From NCBI GenBank assembly GCA_964019655.1, contig CAXHTR010000005.1:1240001-1304000 (forward strand): 64,000 nt of DNA, in the 5' to 3' direction. The position numbers and the translations under genes are program-made. The notes under the pieces are model-generated. The model ran no database searches. It saw only the letters and a list, made by a program, of their open reading frames with translations, and was not told the DNA's origin. Below, piece after piece: positions 18,824 to 28,583 of the stretch. Each line of letters begins with the position of its first letter. The first letter of the stretch is position 1. Source of the stretch: Perkinsela sp. pyNocScin1. Taxonomy: Eukaryota; Euglenozoa; Kinetoplastea; Prokinetoplastida; Perkinselidae.

Positions 18824-19627
18824 CTACAGAATCTCTTCCGGTTCTCGCTGCTTCTTCATGATGTGCGCCTGCACACCAGCCCGCATGTACGAGCCTTCAA
18901 ATCGTACAAAAGATCGCATACTGCTTCCAGTCCACCGCAAGTACCCCTTATACTTTTCTGACCGCAGCAAGTCCTTCCATTCACTGGGAGCTTTGATGTC
19001 TCTAGGCCCCACTTTCGACCCGTCTATGTCGAAGATGGTCGTCTTCTGCTTTTCGTTGGCCTGGCACGAAAAGCACTCGAGGCGGTCAGCAATATTCTGC
19101 TTATCAATGACTGCCTCAAGCGGCTTGTTCGTCAGAATGTAGACTATTCGCATTCTTTCGGGCAGTGATGTCAGCACAACAGTGCCAGAGTGTGATGCAT
19201 TGATCATAACGAGCTCTTCCATTTTCGGTGGGAGCTTCGCAAAGTTTATCGGCCGCTCGAAGATTGTCCGATCGCTCTGTGTGAAAAAGAATCTGAGATC
19301 TCGTGGGAGGCGCTCCGCCTGCCAGCTGCGGACGTAGAGCACGTGCTGCATGGCAACAGTTTTCAGCGTCGGTGGAAGCCAGTCCATCGAGACGACAAAG
19401 GGTGCGTTTGAGACGTTGGAAGATAGAAAAATTCGAGTGATGACGCCGTTCACGTATTTGAAGGGTGTCCAGCAGTCGTTATTGGCATTTGCAACACTGG
19501 CGTGCAGTCTATCCATCATCTTTTTCTGGTCACCTTCGTCGAATAGGTATGATGGGAAAAGGTTCTTCATGCATGTTTCCTGGGTGCATGGGTGGTCGAT
19601 GTCGACCGAGAGAATGAGTGGAAGCAT
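18824..19627 (-). CDS. Secreted LRR protein, subfamily B, diverged cap
   Basis: 267 aa from the ATG ending at 19627 (MLPLILSVDIDHPCTQET); the frame extends 22 codons further without adding a better signal. The cap is eroded (DCWTPFKYVNGVITRIF; no W-x-G-V-x-C). B blocks are clear: SMDWLPPTLKTVAM, RLPRDLRFFF, KLPPKMEELVMINAS, LPERMRIVYI. The tail contains SKVGPRDIKAPSEW, where ADPRV would be, then RSEKYKGYLRW. The last 40 residues are basic and Met-rich. Confidence 0.88.
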   Translation of the reverse strand: MLPLILSVDIDHPCTQETCMKNLFPSYLFDEGDQKKMMDRLHASVANANNDCWTPFKYVNGVITRIFLSSNVSNAPFVVSMDWLPPTLKTVAMQHVLYVRSWQAERLPRDLRFFFTQSDRTIFERPINFAKLPPKMEELVMINASHSGTVVLTSLPERMRIVYILTNKPLEAVIDKQNIADRLECFSCQANEKQKTTIFDIDGSKVGPRDIKAPSEWKDLLRSEKYKGYLRWTGSSMRSFVRFEGSYMRAGVQAHIMKKQREPEEIL

Positions 19628-20084
19628 TGGATGATACGAAGTAGAAAATATTTTGGTGACTACAATGGGCCAATCTTTACGAAGGGCTTGCACATCGTCA
19701 TCCGAGTCAAACAGAAGACCTATCCTTACAAGAAAGCTACCCCTATCACTCAGAAGTAATTAAAAACCCACTTTATTTCAAGTATGATGTATCTGTTTGG
19801 TCACTTCTATAAGTATGTGATAGCATGTAAGGGACTTATGGCCCAAAGAATGACAAAACCTGACTTGCATCATGCGCAGGCTAAGCCAGTTCCGCTTTTT
19901 ATGGTTCAATGCCACAATGCGTGTCTAATTCATACGACAAGCAAAAAATATTGTAAACAGAGAAACTGTACATGTGCTTGAAAACATCAAGACACTTCAA
20001 CTACCATCATTAGGTTTCCCTTCGATTTTTGCTGTTTCAGTAACTTCGCGTCTTCCAAACAGAAAGTATTGTGTGCTTCAACAG
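19628..20084. other. Intergenic, no gene seen
   Basis: No supported feature; the composition is AT-rich and there is no match to the family. Confidence 0.5.
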
Positions 20085-20999
20085 TTATGAAAAAGGTGAA
20101 TACGAGGAGTCCTCTTCAGAATCCTCTTCCGAGCTTCCCCGAAAGAAGTTCCGCTCCAAAATCTCAGCTTGCCACGGATGCGCATTGCCTTTCTCATCAA
20201 TGATCATGGTAATATTCTCATTGATGATCGATAAATGACGCTTTTTTTCTGAATTCAGGAGAACAGCTGTCCCATCGAGAGCATTTTTTTCGAGGTTAAT
20301 CTTTTCGAGACTAGGAGGAAACGACATCATTCGGAGTCTGCCCGAAAAAGCATTTTCGCTGAGGTCTATGCTTTCAATATTGTTTGGAAGAGTTTCTATG
20401 TGAATAGGCCCTTCGAGAAGGTTTTTCGATAGCATCAACCACCTGAGCGCTGTCGGAAGCGCATTGAGCGTGATTTCACCCGAAAATTTATTTTGATGTG
20501 CAATAAAGTCGACAAGTGAGTCAGGCAGATCAGACAGCGCACATATCCCTGAAAAATAGTTCTCGGATATATCGATGAGCCGAAGCTTACGTGGAAATCC
20601 TTTGAAGTTCAAAGAGCCTTCCATTTCGTTCGTATAAATGTCGAATCCTTCAAGAGTTCTTGGCAGATGCGACGTATCAAGGGTTCCATGGACTTGGCAC
20701 TCGGAAAAGTTAAATTCGCGCACAAGCGGCGGAATGAATTCGAATGGAACTCTTTTCTTACTAAAATTGAATCCTGAAAATAAAACCTTCGTTACTCGAC
20801 TGTTCTCGCACTCGATGCAGTTCCATTCGCAAACATCGATCAAATGCAGAGTTGAAAATCGTCGTCCGTATGTGAGAAGACCCTTTTCCTCTTCTTCCAA
20901 AGGCTCAATGAGCATCTCCATAAGAGCTTGATCAGACAGTGACGCGTAGTCGAGACGGCCGAGGGCTGGGTCCATGAGGCGAAGTGTCAGGAAGAGCAT
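20085..20999 (-). CDS. Secreted LRR protein, subfamily A1, acidic tail
   Basis: 304 aa from the ATG ending at 20999 (MLFLTLRLMDPALGRLDYAS). SLSDQALMEMLIEPLEEEEKG, cap LIDVCEWNCIECEN, VPFEFIPPLV, about seven LRRs, tail MIIDEKGNAHPWQAEIL. It ends in the Ser/acidic stretch GSSEEDSEEDSSYSPFS, a possible phosphorylated or solvent-exposed tail. It is tandem with the next gene at 21326: a 65-base segment of the LRR region (20547-20611) is identical to 21788-21852. Confidence 0.94.
   Translation of the reverse strand: MLFLTLRLMDPALGRLDYASLSDQALMEMLIEPLEEEEKGLLTYGRRFSTLHLIDVCEWNCIECENSRVTKVLFSGFNFSKKRVPFEFIPPLVREFNFSECQVHGTLDTSHLPRTLEGFDIYTNEMEGSLNFKGFPRKLRLIDISENYFSGICALSDLPDSLVDFIAHQNKFSGEITLNALPTALRWLMLSKNLLEGPIHIETLPNNIESIDLSENAFSGRLRMMSFPPSLEKINLEKNALDGTAVLLNSEKKRHLSIINENITMIIDEKGNAHPWQAEILERNFFRGSSEEDSEEDSSYSPFS
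20547..20611 (-). repeat. 65-base identical tract between tandem paralogues (copy 1)
   Basis: Identical base for base to 21788-21852, whereas flanking parts of the two genes differ at many positions. It encodes the LRR reading GFPRKLRLIDISENYFSG. This suggests gene conversion or a strongly conserved unit. Confidence 0.85.
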
Positions 21000-21325
21000 T
21001 GTACGAGCGAAAAAGTCTTTGAAAGGGTCGTATGAAAGCAAACGAATGCAATTTTTGAAATTCTGTTAATAAATCGCTACCTTGTTCGCAATACGTGCAT
21101 ACGTCGTACACGTCGAGTTTTCAGGGTAAAGAACAAGTTTAATTGATGGACAATTCATGGCCACGGGCGGTGCCTATCAATTGAACTGATGAATGACTGC
21201 CTCATTTTTAAGCGTAAAAGTGAAAAATTGGGAGTACAGTAGTCATAGAATACTCATGTTCTTCCTAACCCAAAAGTAACTATAGCATATTTTGTATCGA
21301 AGTATCATCATTTCTTCCATTTCAT
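21000..21325. other. Intergenic, no gene seen
   Basis: Separates the tandem A1 pair. AT-rich with no repeat recognised. Confidence 0.5.
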
Positions 21326-22255
21326 TTAAGCGTACAAAGAGTACGGCGAATCTTCCTCAGAGTCCTCATCAGAGTCTCCCCCATGGTAGTTCTTCTCCAA
21401 GATTTCCGCCTGCCACGGATGCGCATCACCCTTCTCGTCAACAATCTTCATAATATCTGCACTGAAGATCCAAAAGTGACGATCCTTATCTGAGCGCAAG
21501 AGAACAGCAGTCTCATCGAGTGGATTTTTAGAGATGTTTATCTTTTCCAGGCTCGAAGGAAGAGACAGCAGCCGAAATTCGCCCGAAAAGGCATTGTCAC
21601 TGAGATTGATCGTGCCGATGCTGCTTGGTAGACTGTCAATATGGACTTCCCCTTCAAGAACATTTTTCGAGAGAATCAAGTTCTTGAGCGCTGCCGGGAG
21701 CGCATTCAGCGTAATTTCACCCGAAAGGTTATTTTCATACGCAATAAAGTCGGTGAGTGAGTCAGGGAGATCAGACAGCGCACAGCTCCCTGAAAAATAG
21801 TTCTCGGATATATCGATGAGCCGAAGCTTACGTGGAAATCCTTTGAAGTTCAGAGAGCCTTCCAGATCGTTGACATCTATCTCGAAAGTCTCCAGATTTT
21901 TCGGCAGGCTAGATGTATCTACTGTTCCGTGGGCTTTGCAGTCGGAAAGTTTAAATCTTTTTACAAGTGGTGGTATAAACTCGAATGGGACTCTTTTCTT
22001 CGTGAAATCATATTCTGAAATGTCAACGTGCGTCACGCGGTCATCTGTACACTCGATGCACTCCCATTCGCACACATCGAGAAAATTTCCCTTCGAGAAT
22101 CCGTGTCCGTCTTTTAAAGTGTCCTTTTCCTCTTCTTCCATAGGCTCAATGAGCATCTCCATCAGCGCTTGGTCAGACAGCGAATCATAGTCGAGGCGGC
22201 CCAGTGATGGGTCGACGCTGAGAACTTGCTGTACGAAAGCTGTGCAAAATGACAT
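21326..22255 (-). CDS. Secreted LRR protein, subfamily A1, acidic tail
   Basis: 309 aa from the ATG ending at 22255 (MSFCTAFVQQVLSVDPSLG). The frame stays open 72 codons upstream, across the 79-bp gap and into the 3' part of the gene at 22335, but that stretch lacks family features. SLSDQALMEMLIEPMEEEEK, cap FLDVCEWECIECTDD, VPFEFIPPLV, seven LRRs, tail KIVDEKGDAHPWQAEIL, acidic end DSDEDSEEDSPYSLYA. Tandem duplicate of the gene at 20085. Confidence 0.94.
   Translation of the reverse strand: MSFCTAFVQQVLSVDPSLGRLDYDSLSDQALMEMLIEPMEEEEKDTLKDGHGFSKGNFLDVCEWECIECTDDRVTHVDISEYDFTKKRVPFEFIPPLVKRFKLSDCKAHGTVDTSSLPKNLETFEIDVNDLEGSLNFKGFPRKLRLIDISENYFSGSCALSDLPDSLTDFIAYENNLSGEITLNALPAALKNLILSKNVLEGEVHIDSLPSSIGTINLSDNAFSGEFRLLSLPSSLEKINISKNPLDETAVLLRSDKDRHFWIFSADIMKIVDEKGDAHPWQAEILEKNYHGGDSDEDSEEDSPYSLYA
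21788..21852 (-). repeat. 65-base identical tract between tandem paralogues (copy 2)
   Basis: Matches 20547-20611 exactly; see that entry. The spacing between copies is 1241 bases, the length of the tandem unit. Confidence 0.85.
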
Positions 22256-22334
22256 TTTGGGTAGAATAGATGACCTAATAATTGAACGCATACAGATCTT
22301 GAAGTTGCAATTTACCATTGTTAATCCCATAGGC

Positions 22335-23108
22335 TCATCCGCTTCCAACACCCATATACAGTTGTCTCTCTGGAAACATTTCTTGATACTGAGAAACTCC
22401 TCGACTGCGCCAGTCGCCCTTGATATAGTTCGAGACACGGCTATCTCCCTGCGTTTCTCCCATCCCCACAATTTTCAACCGATCGAGGTGCAGATAGACC
22501 TTTGAGATCGACATCGAGACAAAATTCGGTGGTAAACATTCGAAGTTAACGTATGCCTTTCGTATTTCAGCGCTGCCTATGTCAATGACACGCATCGCGT
22601 CTGGAAGGCGAAAGATTTGTATTTTCCCATGCAGTGGCGTGTTGTAGAGGTGAAGCTCTTCCATCCTGCTTGGTAGCCTGTTCAGGTCGACAAAGCGTTT
22701 GATTTTATCATCGACACATGGGCAGTGCCAAAGGAGCAAAAAGCGAATTTCACGTGGAAGCATCGGCGTGGTCCAGCCATTGACCGTTGAAACCTGGTTG
22801 AGGCTCAAATACTTGAGATCTGGGGGAAGCCAGTGCATGTCTACGAAAGCGGCACTCTCTTCCGGCATGTCGATATGTATGCTCTCGACTACGCCGTTGT
22901 GACACTGCACCCCTTGCCACATGCATACATCTCCGATTCGCTCTTTGTCCCGAAGCATTGCTGGCAGCAGCATGCCCTTTCGTATCAAATGTTGCTTCGG
23001 CATTTCTGGGTCAATAAACCGTTCCATGCAGAGCTTCTGTTCGGCAAAAGATATTGCAGTGCTTTTGCTCGCTGTATCGATACAAAGGAAATAAAGCCTG
23101 GTCAACAT
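22335..23108 (-). CDS. Secreted LRR protein, subfamily B
   Basis: 257 aa from the ATG ending at 23108 (MLTRLYFLCIDTASKS), preceded by a T-rich run and CTCCTGAG just before the ATG. The 90-codon upstream extension has no counterpart in paralogues. CMERFIDPEMPKQ, cap VCMWQGVQCHNG, VDMHWLPPDLKYLSL, NGWTTPMLPREIRFLLLW, LNRLPSRMEELHLYNTPL, RLPDAMRVIDIGS, tail GDSRVSNYIKGDW and SQYQEMFPERQLYMG. Closest to the gene at 23995. Confidence 0.92.
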   Translation of the reverse strand: MLTRLYFLCIDTASKSTAISFAEQKLCMERFIDPEMPKQHLIRKGMLLPAMLRDKERIGDVCMWQGVQCHNGVVESIHIDMPEESAAFVDMHWLPPDLKYLSLNQVSTVNGWTTPMLPREIRFLLLWHCPCVDDKIKRFVDLNRLPSRMEELHLYNTPLHGKIQIFRLPDAMRVIDIGSAEIRKAYVNFECLPPNFVSMSISKVYLHLDRLKIVGMGETQGDSRVSNYIKGDWRSRGVSQYQEMFPERQLYMGVGSG

Positions 23109-23994
23109 CTCAGGAGTCAAAAAATTGCCAAACGAAACACGATTTGATAGATCCTTGATGGGAGGTTTTATATGATGACAAACTATCGATGCCTTGAAAA
23201 ATGGGATAATTTGAGTCAAGTACCATGCACGGCATATGTCAAGAAATAATGCAGGGAGGTATTCAACGTGCTCTTCGTCTGTGACAGCATTTTGGTTGCG
23301 CTTCTGCTCATTTTCGTATCGCGCCAGAGAATACAAGTACAGCAGCCATACTGGTATGCATATTCTACCTATGTACATAAGGGTTGATCAATTGTTTCAT
23401 AACGTCACATTAACGCATTTGAATGCGCTTCTTGTGCACTTTCGTGCTTCATCTTCACCTTCATCGGAATAAACTTAAAAACTTCTTATGGCATAAGAAT
23501 TGCAACCCCCGTCCCCCCATTCTGAAGTCCCTGAAGTACAGTGGGACGATTTACCATGGGTGTGTACCATATCTTTAAGTCCTTTTTCAATTCACACCCT
23601 GGGGATGTGCGAGCACCTGAATCTCATCCTTTCAATTACGATGTGGATGCTTGCCGTCAGTCCCTTTCGCGACGGGCCGCTAATTTGCACTTGCATGCTC
23701 AAATTTTCGTGAAGTGAATCCCACGTGCGCAATAGAGTTGACCCACCATTCCTAAAGGTCGTGAATGTCCGTTTGATTCACATTTATTTATTTTACCATT
23801 TAAAACGCGACACTCTCACCCCCAACTTAGAAGCCTGGTATACACCAGGAGATGAGGGTAAGCAGTGAACTCTCAAGATTTTGTGGAATCGGCGGACATG
23901 ACGCGAATAGTTCATCGAGCCCACAGTGTCAACGACTTTCTTATTCTGTGTCAATGACTTTCTTATTCTTTATCTTCAATCGTACGGGGTCCCT
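23109..23994. other. Intergenic with dispersed repeat copy 2
   Basis: Almost 0.9 kb between two close B paralogues. It contains repeat copy 2 at 23591-23862. The stretch 23109-23378 is open in the frame of the downstream gene but I see no domain in it. Confidence 0.6.
23591..23862 (+). repeat. Dispersed repeat, copy 2 (short form)
   Basis: About 270 bases matching both ends of copy 1 (6779-7352) in the same orientation, with the middle reduced. Left core 23591-23690; right end 23812-23857, which includes the inverted repeat CCTGG/CCAGG around TATACA. It is oriented opposite to the surrounding gene cluster. Confidence 0.65.
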
Positions 23995-24789
23995 TCATTC
24001 ATCCCCGAGACCTGCAGGAAAAGCACGCTCGGGAAACATATCCTTGTAGCTTGAAATCCCCTTACTCCGCTCATCGCTCTTCACCTCGCTCGTAACGCGG
24101 GGGTCCGCTTGTCTTTCGCCTATACCGACGAGTTTTATTCCTTTCCCGTATGTGTTGGCAAGTGTGATAACCATCGATTGAAGACTTTTCGGGAGGCCCT
24201 CGAAATAAACTTTCGCAGTGTGGCCTTCTCGGGCTGCGATGTCTACGATGCGCATGGTTTCCGGTAGGCGGGCGATGCGAATGCTTCCGTACAGAGGAGT
24301 ATTAAACAGGTGCAGCTCCTCCATCTTGTGTGGAAGCCTGTTCAAGTCGACGAAGCGCTTGGGCCTCCCTTTGGTGCGCACCCAGCATTCACGCATAAGA
24401 AGAAAGCGAAGTTCTCGAGGGAGCATATGCGTCGCCCATCCAGTGTGGGTATAAACATACTCGAGAGTGAATTTGACGAGCGTCGGGGGCAGCCAGTCCA
24501 TATCGACAACAGCACATGTGTGCATGTTAAAGGCAAAAATATCTTCTTCTGGTGTTACGAGTAAGCCGTCCACTACCCCTGCAGTGCAGTGCACGCCATC
24601 CCACGAGCAATGGTCGGCGATCATTGTCGAATCCCGAAACATAGTTGGTATATTCTGGCGCTTTTTCGGGCGAATTTTCTTCAGACCTGGATCAATCAAC
24701 CGTCGCATGCAGATTTGCTGGTAAGCTGCAATATGCTCAGGGCTTTGGGTGACCGTGTCAGCAGCGATGAAAAGGAGATTTGTCAGCAT
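23995..24789 (-). CDS. Secreted LRR protein, subfamily B
   Basis: A 264-aa protein. Signal MLTNLLFIAADTVTQS, then ICMRRLIDPGLKKI. Cap DHCSWDGVHCTAG. AVVDMDWLPPTLVKFTL, THMLPRELRFLLMREC, LNRLPHKMEELHLFNTPL, RLPETMRIVDIAA, EGLPKSLQSMVI. Tail LVGIGERQADPRVTSEVK and SSYKDMFPERAF. This is a good type sequence for subfamily B: all conserved blocks are present. The body is not made of uniform 23-residue LRRs; the units are spaced irregularly. Confidence 0.93.
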   Translation of the reverse strand: MLTNLLFIAADTVTQSPEHIAAYQQICMRRLIDPGLKKIRPKKRQNIPTMFRDSTMIADHCSWDGVHCTAGVVDGLLVTPEEDIFAFNMHTCAVVDMDWLPPTLVKFTLEYVYTHTGWATHMLPRELRFLLMRECWVRTKGRPKRFVDLNRLPHKMEELHLFNTPLYGSIRIARLPETMRIVDIAAREGHTAKVYFEGLPKSLQSMVITLANTYGKGIKLVGIGERQADPRVTSEVKSDERSKGISSYKDMFPERAFPAGLGDE

Positions 24790-25051
24790 TGAAGCGAATT
24801 GAAGAAAATACTATTTTTTTGATAATCATGTTGTTGAAAAGGAAGCGCAGAGCTTTTGTTGGCTCGTGAAAAGATAAGAATCACCTACATGCACACATTT
24901 AGTCAGCGCACACAACAGTGGACGAAAGGAATAGTACGGTAGCAATCGAAATCGAACATCAACGAGATTTTGGTCGTCTTTCATCAAATCCCACAAATTT
25001 GCGATGTACGTGCGAGAAATGCCTCGGGCCTTGCGAAATTTTTCAGAGGTT

Positions 25052-25855
25052 CTACGGTAAACTCTGTGCTATCTCCACAACTGCTTGTGTTATCTCCCGC
25101 CACATGCCCCAGACCCTCGAGTGGTCGTACCGGTCCGTTCTCGTCTTTTTTGCGTACTCACTGTACCATTTCGTCGTGCTATACAAATTTTCCGGGTACT
25201 CGAAGTCCGACAGGCGAGCGAGCACTGCCTTTCGATTGCACCGAAACGTCCGAACGGGCTCGCCCCCGTGTACAAGGGCAAAGGTACTCAAGCCGATAGG
25301 CAGGCTGCTGATTTCCACATAAGCCTTCCATGGGCTTTCAGTTTGAATCCACAGGATGCGCATTGCGGATGGAAGTTGTTTAACAGCAATGAAACCAAAG
25401 AAACTTGTCTGGCATGAAGTGAAGACAATCAACTCTTCTATTCGGCTCGGTAAGAGCGAGAAGTCCAGCGTTCCTCTTCGTCCAATGCAAGGTGTAACAC
25501 AGGCGTAGTACAGGTATTCGAGGTCTCGTGGCAGGCGCTCGGGCAGCCACCCATTCACTGTTAATACGGTCTGGAGGTGGACCGCACGCGTTGTCGCTGG
25601 CAGCCAGTCCATCGCGAGCACCCAGCCAGTATTTTTTGACAGGCCAGATATCCAGAGCGCTTTTATGCGTTCGTCCGCACACTCGATGCTCGTCCAGTTG
25701 CAAGGATACTGCTTGTGCACCTCGTTCGGATAGAGGTGGTCTTGCATGGGCTTTGTCAGATGCGCAGGGAGGACATCAAAAAGAAAGAGTTTTGTGGTAA
25801 GCGTGCGCTGGAGGTCTTCTGTGTCTTCGCACAGGGCTGAGAGAATGAAAAGCAT
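25052..25855 (-). CDS. Secreted LRR protein, subfamily B
   Basis: A 267-aa protein. Signal MLFILSALCEDTEDLQ; cap PCNWTSIECADER, with Ser replacing Gly. LAMDWLPATTRAVHL, VNGWLPERLPRDLEYLYY, LLPSRIEELIVFTS, LPSAMRILWIQ. The tail departs from the type: no ADPRV, but a long charged end YSEYAKKTRTDRYDHSR with WGMWREITQAVVEI. GC content is above that of its neighbours. Confidence 0.9.
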   Translation of the reverse strand: MLFILSALCEDTEDLQRTLTTKLFLFDVLPAHLTKPMQDHLYPNEVHKQYPCNWTSIECADERIKALWISGLSKNTGWVLAMDWLPATTRAVHLQTVLTVNGWLPERLPRDLEYLYYACVTPCIGRRGTLDFSLLPSRIEELIVFTSCQTSFFGFIAVKQLPSAMRILWIQTESPWKAYVEISSLPIGLSTFALVHGGEPVRTFRCNRKAVLARLSDFEYPENLYSTTKWYSEYAKKTRTDRYDHSRVWGMWREITQAVVEIAQSLP

Positions 25856-26140
25856 TTTGACTGTATGAAATGTTCAGAAGACAGAAAAGTTGCATAACCT
25901 TCATTCGCTCGAGATACTATTGAAAACACTGTCAAATAGATATCACGACCAAAGTTTCGGTTCAATCATGATCATCCTTTTTATTTGAATTGGTCAGCAC
26001 TGAAAGAGAACTCTGACATTGTAAATTCGTTGCTATTTGAAGAAAAAGGGTAATCTACAAAAAAAGTTCGTCTTTCGAAGCGAAAATTGTGAACATTATC
26101 ATAATACGAATCATTTATATCAATGAATTACCTACACACC

Positions 26141-26929
26141 CTACATACCTTGTGGGCCCTCATACGGAAACATCTGCTTGTACGCAGATAATGACTTGCT
26201 TCGAGAAGGACCGATACGTTTGTTCGTGACGCGCATATCAGCCTTACCGCCTCCCAGCCTAATGATTTTCACTTTTGGCTTGTCGGTCGGGCGTCGAGTG
26301 ATGGATATCGAAACAAGATACTCGGGCAGGTCCTCAAACTTAATCTGCGCAGTGTGCACAAATTCGCCACCGATATCAATGATGCGCATCGTGTCTGGGA
26401 GACGTTCAATGTGAATTTCCCCACACAGTGTGGTCTGGTAGAGGTGAAGCTCTTCCATCTTCTGCGGGAGCTTGTCGAGATCGAGCGGAGCAATTCTGTC
26501 CACACTGAAGAGCACATAGGTGTGCCAGAGAAGCAGAAAGCGCATCTCACGCGGCAACATCGCGATCGTCCAGTTTTGGGCGATGCGCGACCTGCTGAGG
26601 CTCAAGATGCGGACTGTCGGGGGCAACCAGTCCATATCGACAACACACTCTTCGCCATGCCACGGATCGACAGCGAAGGTATGAAGAATGCCATCAGTGC
26701 ATTCCACGCCGTTCCAGGAGCACGGGTCTGCAAGTGTGGCCACTTTGCCCTTTCTACGTGTGGGCCCTTTGTTGAGAATATAGTCTGTGATCTCGTTTCG
26801 CCGACTTTCGGCTGGGAGATTCTGGGCAATGAAGCGCCGCATGCACAAGTTTTGGGCGGTGTTATTGAAATCGGCTTCGGAGTGCTGTGCGTCTATCAAT
26901 GAGAGGAGCACGAAGGGGAAGGAGAGCAT
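26141..26929 (-). CDS. Secreted LRR protein, subfamily B
   Basis: 262 aa from the ATG ending at 26929 (MLSFPFVLLSLIDAQHSE); the frame is open 35 codons further, without support. LCMRRFIAQNLPAES, cap PCSWNGVECTDG, VVDMDWLPPTVRILSLS, MLPREMRFLLLWHT, DKLPQKMEELHLYQT, RLPDTMRIIDIGG, DLPEYLVSISI, tail KADMRVTNKR and LSAYKQMFPYE. Closest to the genes at 22335 and 23995. Confidence 0.93.
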   Translation of the reverse strand: MLSFPFVLLSLIDAQHSEADFNNTAQNLCMRRFIAQNLPAESRRNEITDYILNKGPTRRKGKVATLADPCSWNGVECTDGILHTFAVDPWHGEECVVDMDWLPPTVRILSLSRSRIAQNWTIAMLPREMRFLLLWHTYVLFSVDRIAPLDLDKLPQKMEELHLYQTTLCGEIHIERLPDTMRIIDIGGEFVHTAQIKFEDLPEYLVSISITRRPTDKPKVKIIRLGGGKADMRVTNKRIGPSRSKSLSAYKQMFPYEGPQGM

Positions 26930-27483
26930 TTTCAGTGGATTTAAAAGTATACCAGAGCTATGCGAAGAAGGAAGTGTGCTGAAGTTGAAAATGTGAACAG
27001 TAAAAAAACAATGTACACCTACTACAGAACGCAAATTTGGTCAAGGAGAACTCTAAAAATTATTTGCATCATAACTCTGACTGACTGCATTCTTTTGACT
27101 TGTAGCTATTCTTGAAGATAAAGTCCCAACTTTTCTCAAAATACATTTCCCTCGAGTTGGGCTAAGTGCACTAGAAAAGGTTTGAGCTATCACAAATTAA
27201 AATCACCTCTTTCACTGCTCTCAAGGGCCAGATGATCTTATTGTCATCTGCTATCGAATAAACTCGACTTATGAACATCGATTGATGCTAATTTCTTCAA
27301 ATTAATTCATTATGTGCACTATAGGCCATGATTCCGGTCTACGCATAATACATTTTAGATGAGAAGTATACCGAAGGTTCAATGATACACAAGCATGAAT
27401 TTGAGGTTAACACATAGCGCAATCTGCTTCAGTTATCAGTGTATCTCTTGTTATTTCAGAAGCCCACCTCAATACGTATTCCC
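26930..27483. other. Intergenic, no gene seen
   Basis: About 550 AT-rich bases with no family homology, repeat or long open frame. Confidence 0.5.
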
Positions 27484-28410
27484 TCACGCACAGATCTTAG
27501 TCACGTGACCATCACGATCAAAGGTGCAAAAGTAGCGCTTGCCATTCTCATCCTCGACTGCATTGATCGAATTCATGCCTATTTCAACAAGCGTACAAGC
27601 CGCCCGACAGACCACAGCTGCCCCCGAAAGCTTGTTCAGCTGCACATCAACCGCATTGAGGGTTTCTGGTACGTCTCTCAGGACAAATCGCCCCTCAAAG
27701 TTGTTCGTGTGAAGGCTCAGATATTGAAGATTTTTTGGCAGATTCTCTAAGTGAATTTCCCCGGAGAATTGATTAGAATTTAGGCAGAGACTGGTCATAT
27801 CTCTTGGCAGCTTGTCGAGTCGAATGCTCCCAAAAAAACTGCATTCACTGAGATCTAACTCGCAGAGGCAGGCCGGGAGCTCCGTCAAGCTCACTTCCCC
27901 AGAGAATTCGTTGCCTGCTAAATCAAGCAATTTGAGAATGTTTGGTAACGCCGTGAGGTCTACACTTCCCGTAAGCTGATTGTACGAAATGTTGAAGCGC
28001 TCGAGGCAGGGCGGGAGCGTGCGGAAGTTCACCTCTCCCGAAAAATCGTTGTATGGAATGAAAAAGTCTTCCAGGTTGACTGAAAGTGCTGAAGTATCGA
28101 GTGTGCCTGTTGCCCCTTCGCTCAGGAGTTTAAAGCGGCGGACTGTCTGCGGTATGTACTCAATGTTGAGATCTCCTCTAAAACAACTGTCAAACTCGAT
28201 GGATGTGACATTTTTGTCATCATCGCATTCGATGTCGAGCCAGGTGCAGACATCGAGGTAGTCACCGGTGTCGTCTGCTTTATACTCGAGCTTTGCTGCT
28301 CCATTGATATTTTCTATAAGCATTTCCATTAGTTGCTGATGCGAGAGCGAAGAAAAGTCGAAGCGGCCAAGCGAGGCATCAGCAGTGCAAAGAGTGGGCA
28401 GAGAAGCCAT
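27484..28410 (-). CDS. Secreted LRR protein, subfamily A2
   Basis: 308 aa from the ATG ending at 28410 (MASLPTLCTADASLGRFDFS); ATG 28437 would add nine residues and is possible. SLSHQQLMEMLIENI, cap YLDVCTWLDIECDDDKN, IEYIPQTV, then about eight LRRs with very regular spacing (LPPCLERFNISYNQLTG, LPNILKLLDLAGNEFSG, LPACLCELDLSECSFFG). Tail NAVEDENGKRYFCTFDRDG, where the HPWE part is replaced by an unrelated end. Confidence 0.92.
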   Translation of the reverse strand: MASLPTLCTADASLGRFDFSSLSHQQLMEMLIENINGAAKLEYKADDTGDYLDVCTWLDIECDDDKNVTSIEFDSCFRGDLNIEYIPQTVRRFKLLSEGATGTLDTSALSVNLEDFFIPYNDFSGEVNFRTLPPCLERFNISYNQLTGSVDLTALPNILKLLDLAGNEFSGEVSLTELPACLCELDLSECSFFGSIRLDKLPRDMTSLCLNSNQFSGEIHLENLPKNLQYLSLHTNNFEGRFVLRDVPETLNAVDVQLNKLSGAAVVCRAACTLVEIGMNSINAVEDENGKRYFCTFDRDGHVTKICA

Positions 28411-28583
28411 TGACTTTGTGAAAAATTGTGATAGCACGAAACAGAATATATGCTGCGGAACGGGTGATCGAACTGTGAGTCACTTATTAAATCTATGATA
28501 TAATAAGCGTTAGAGATGCCAAGGCCAAAGCAGCGTGTGTATATTATATGAAAATGTCGACGATCGACTTTTTACTTTGCGCA

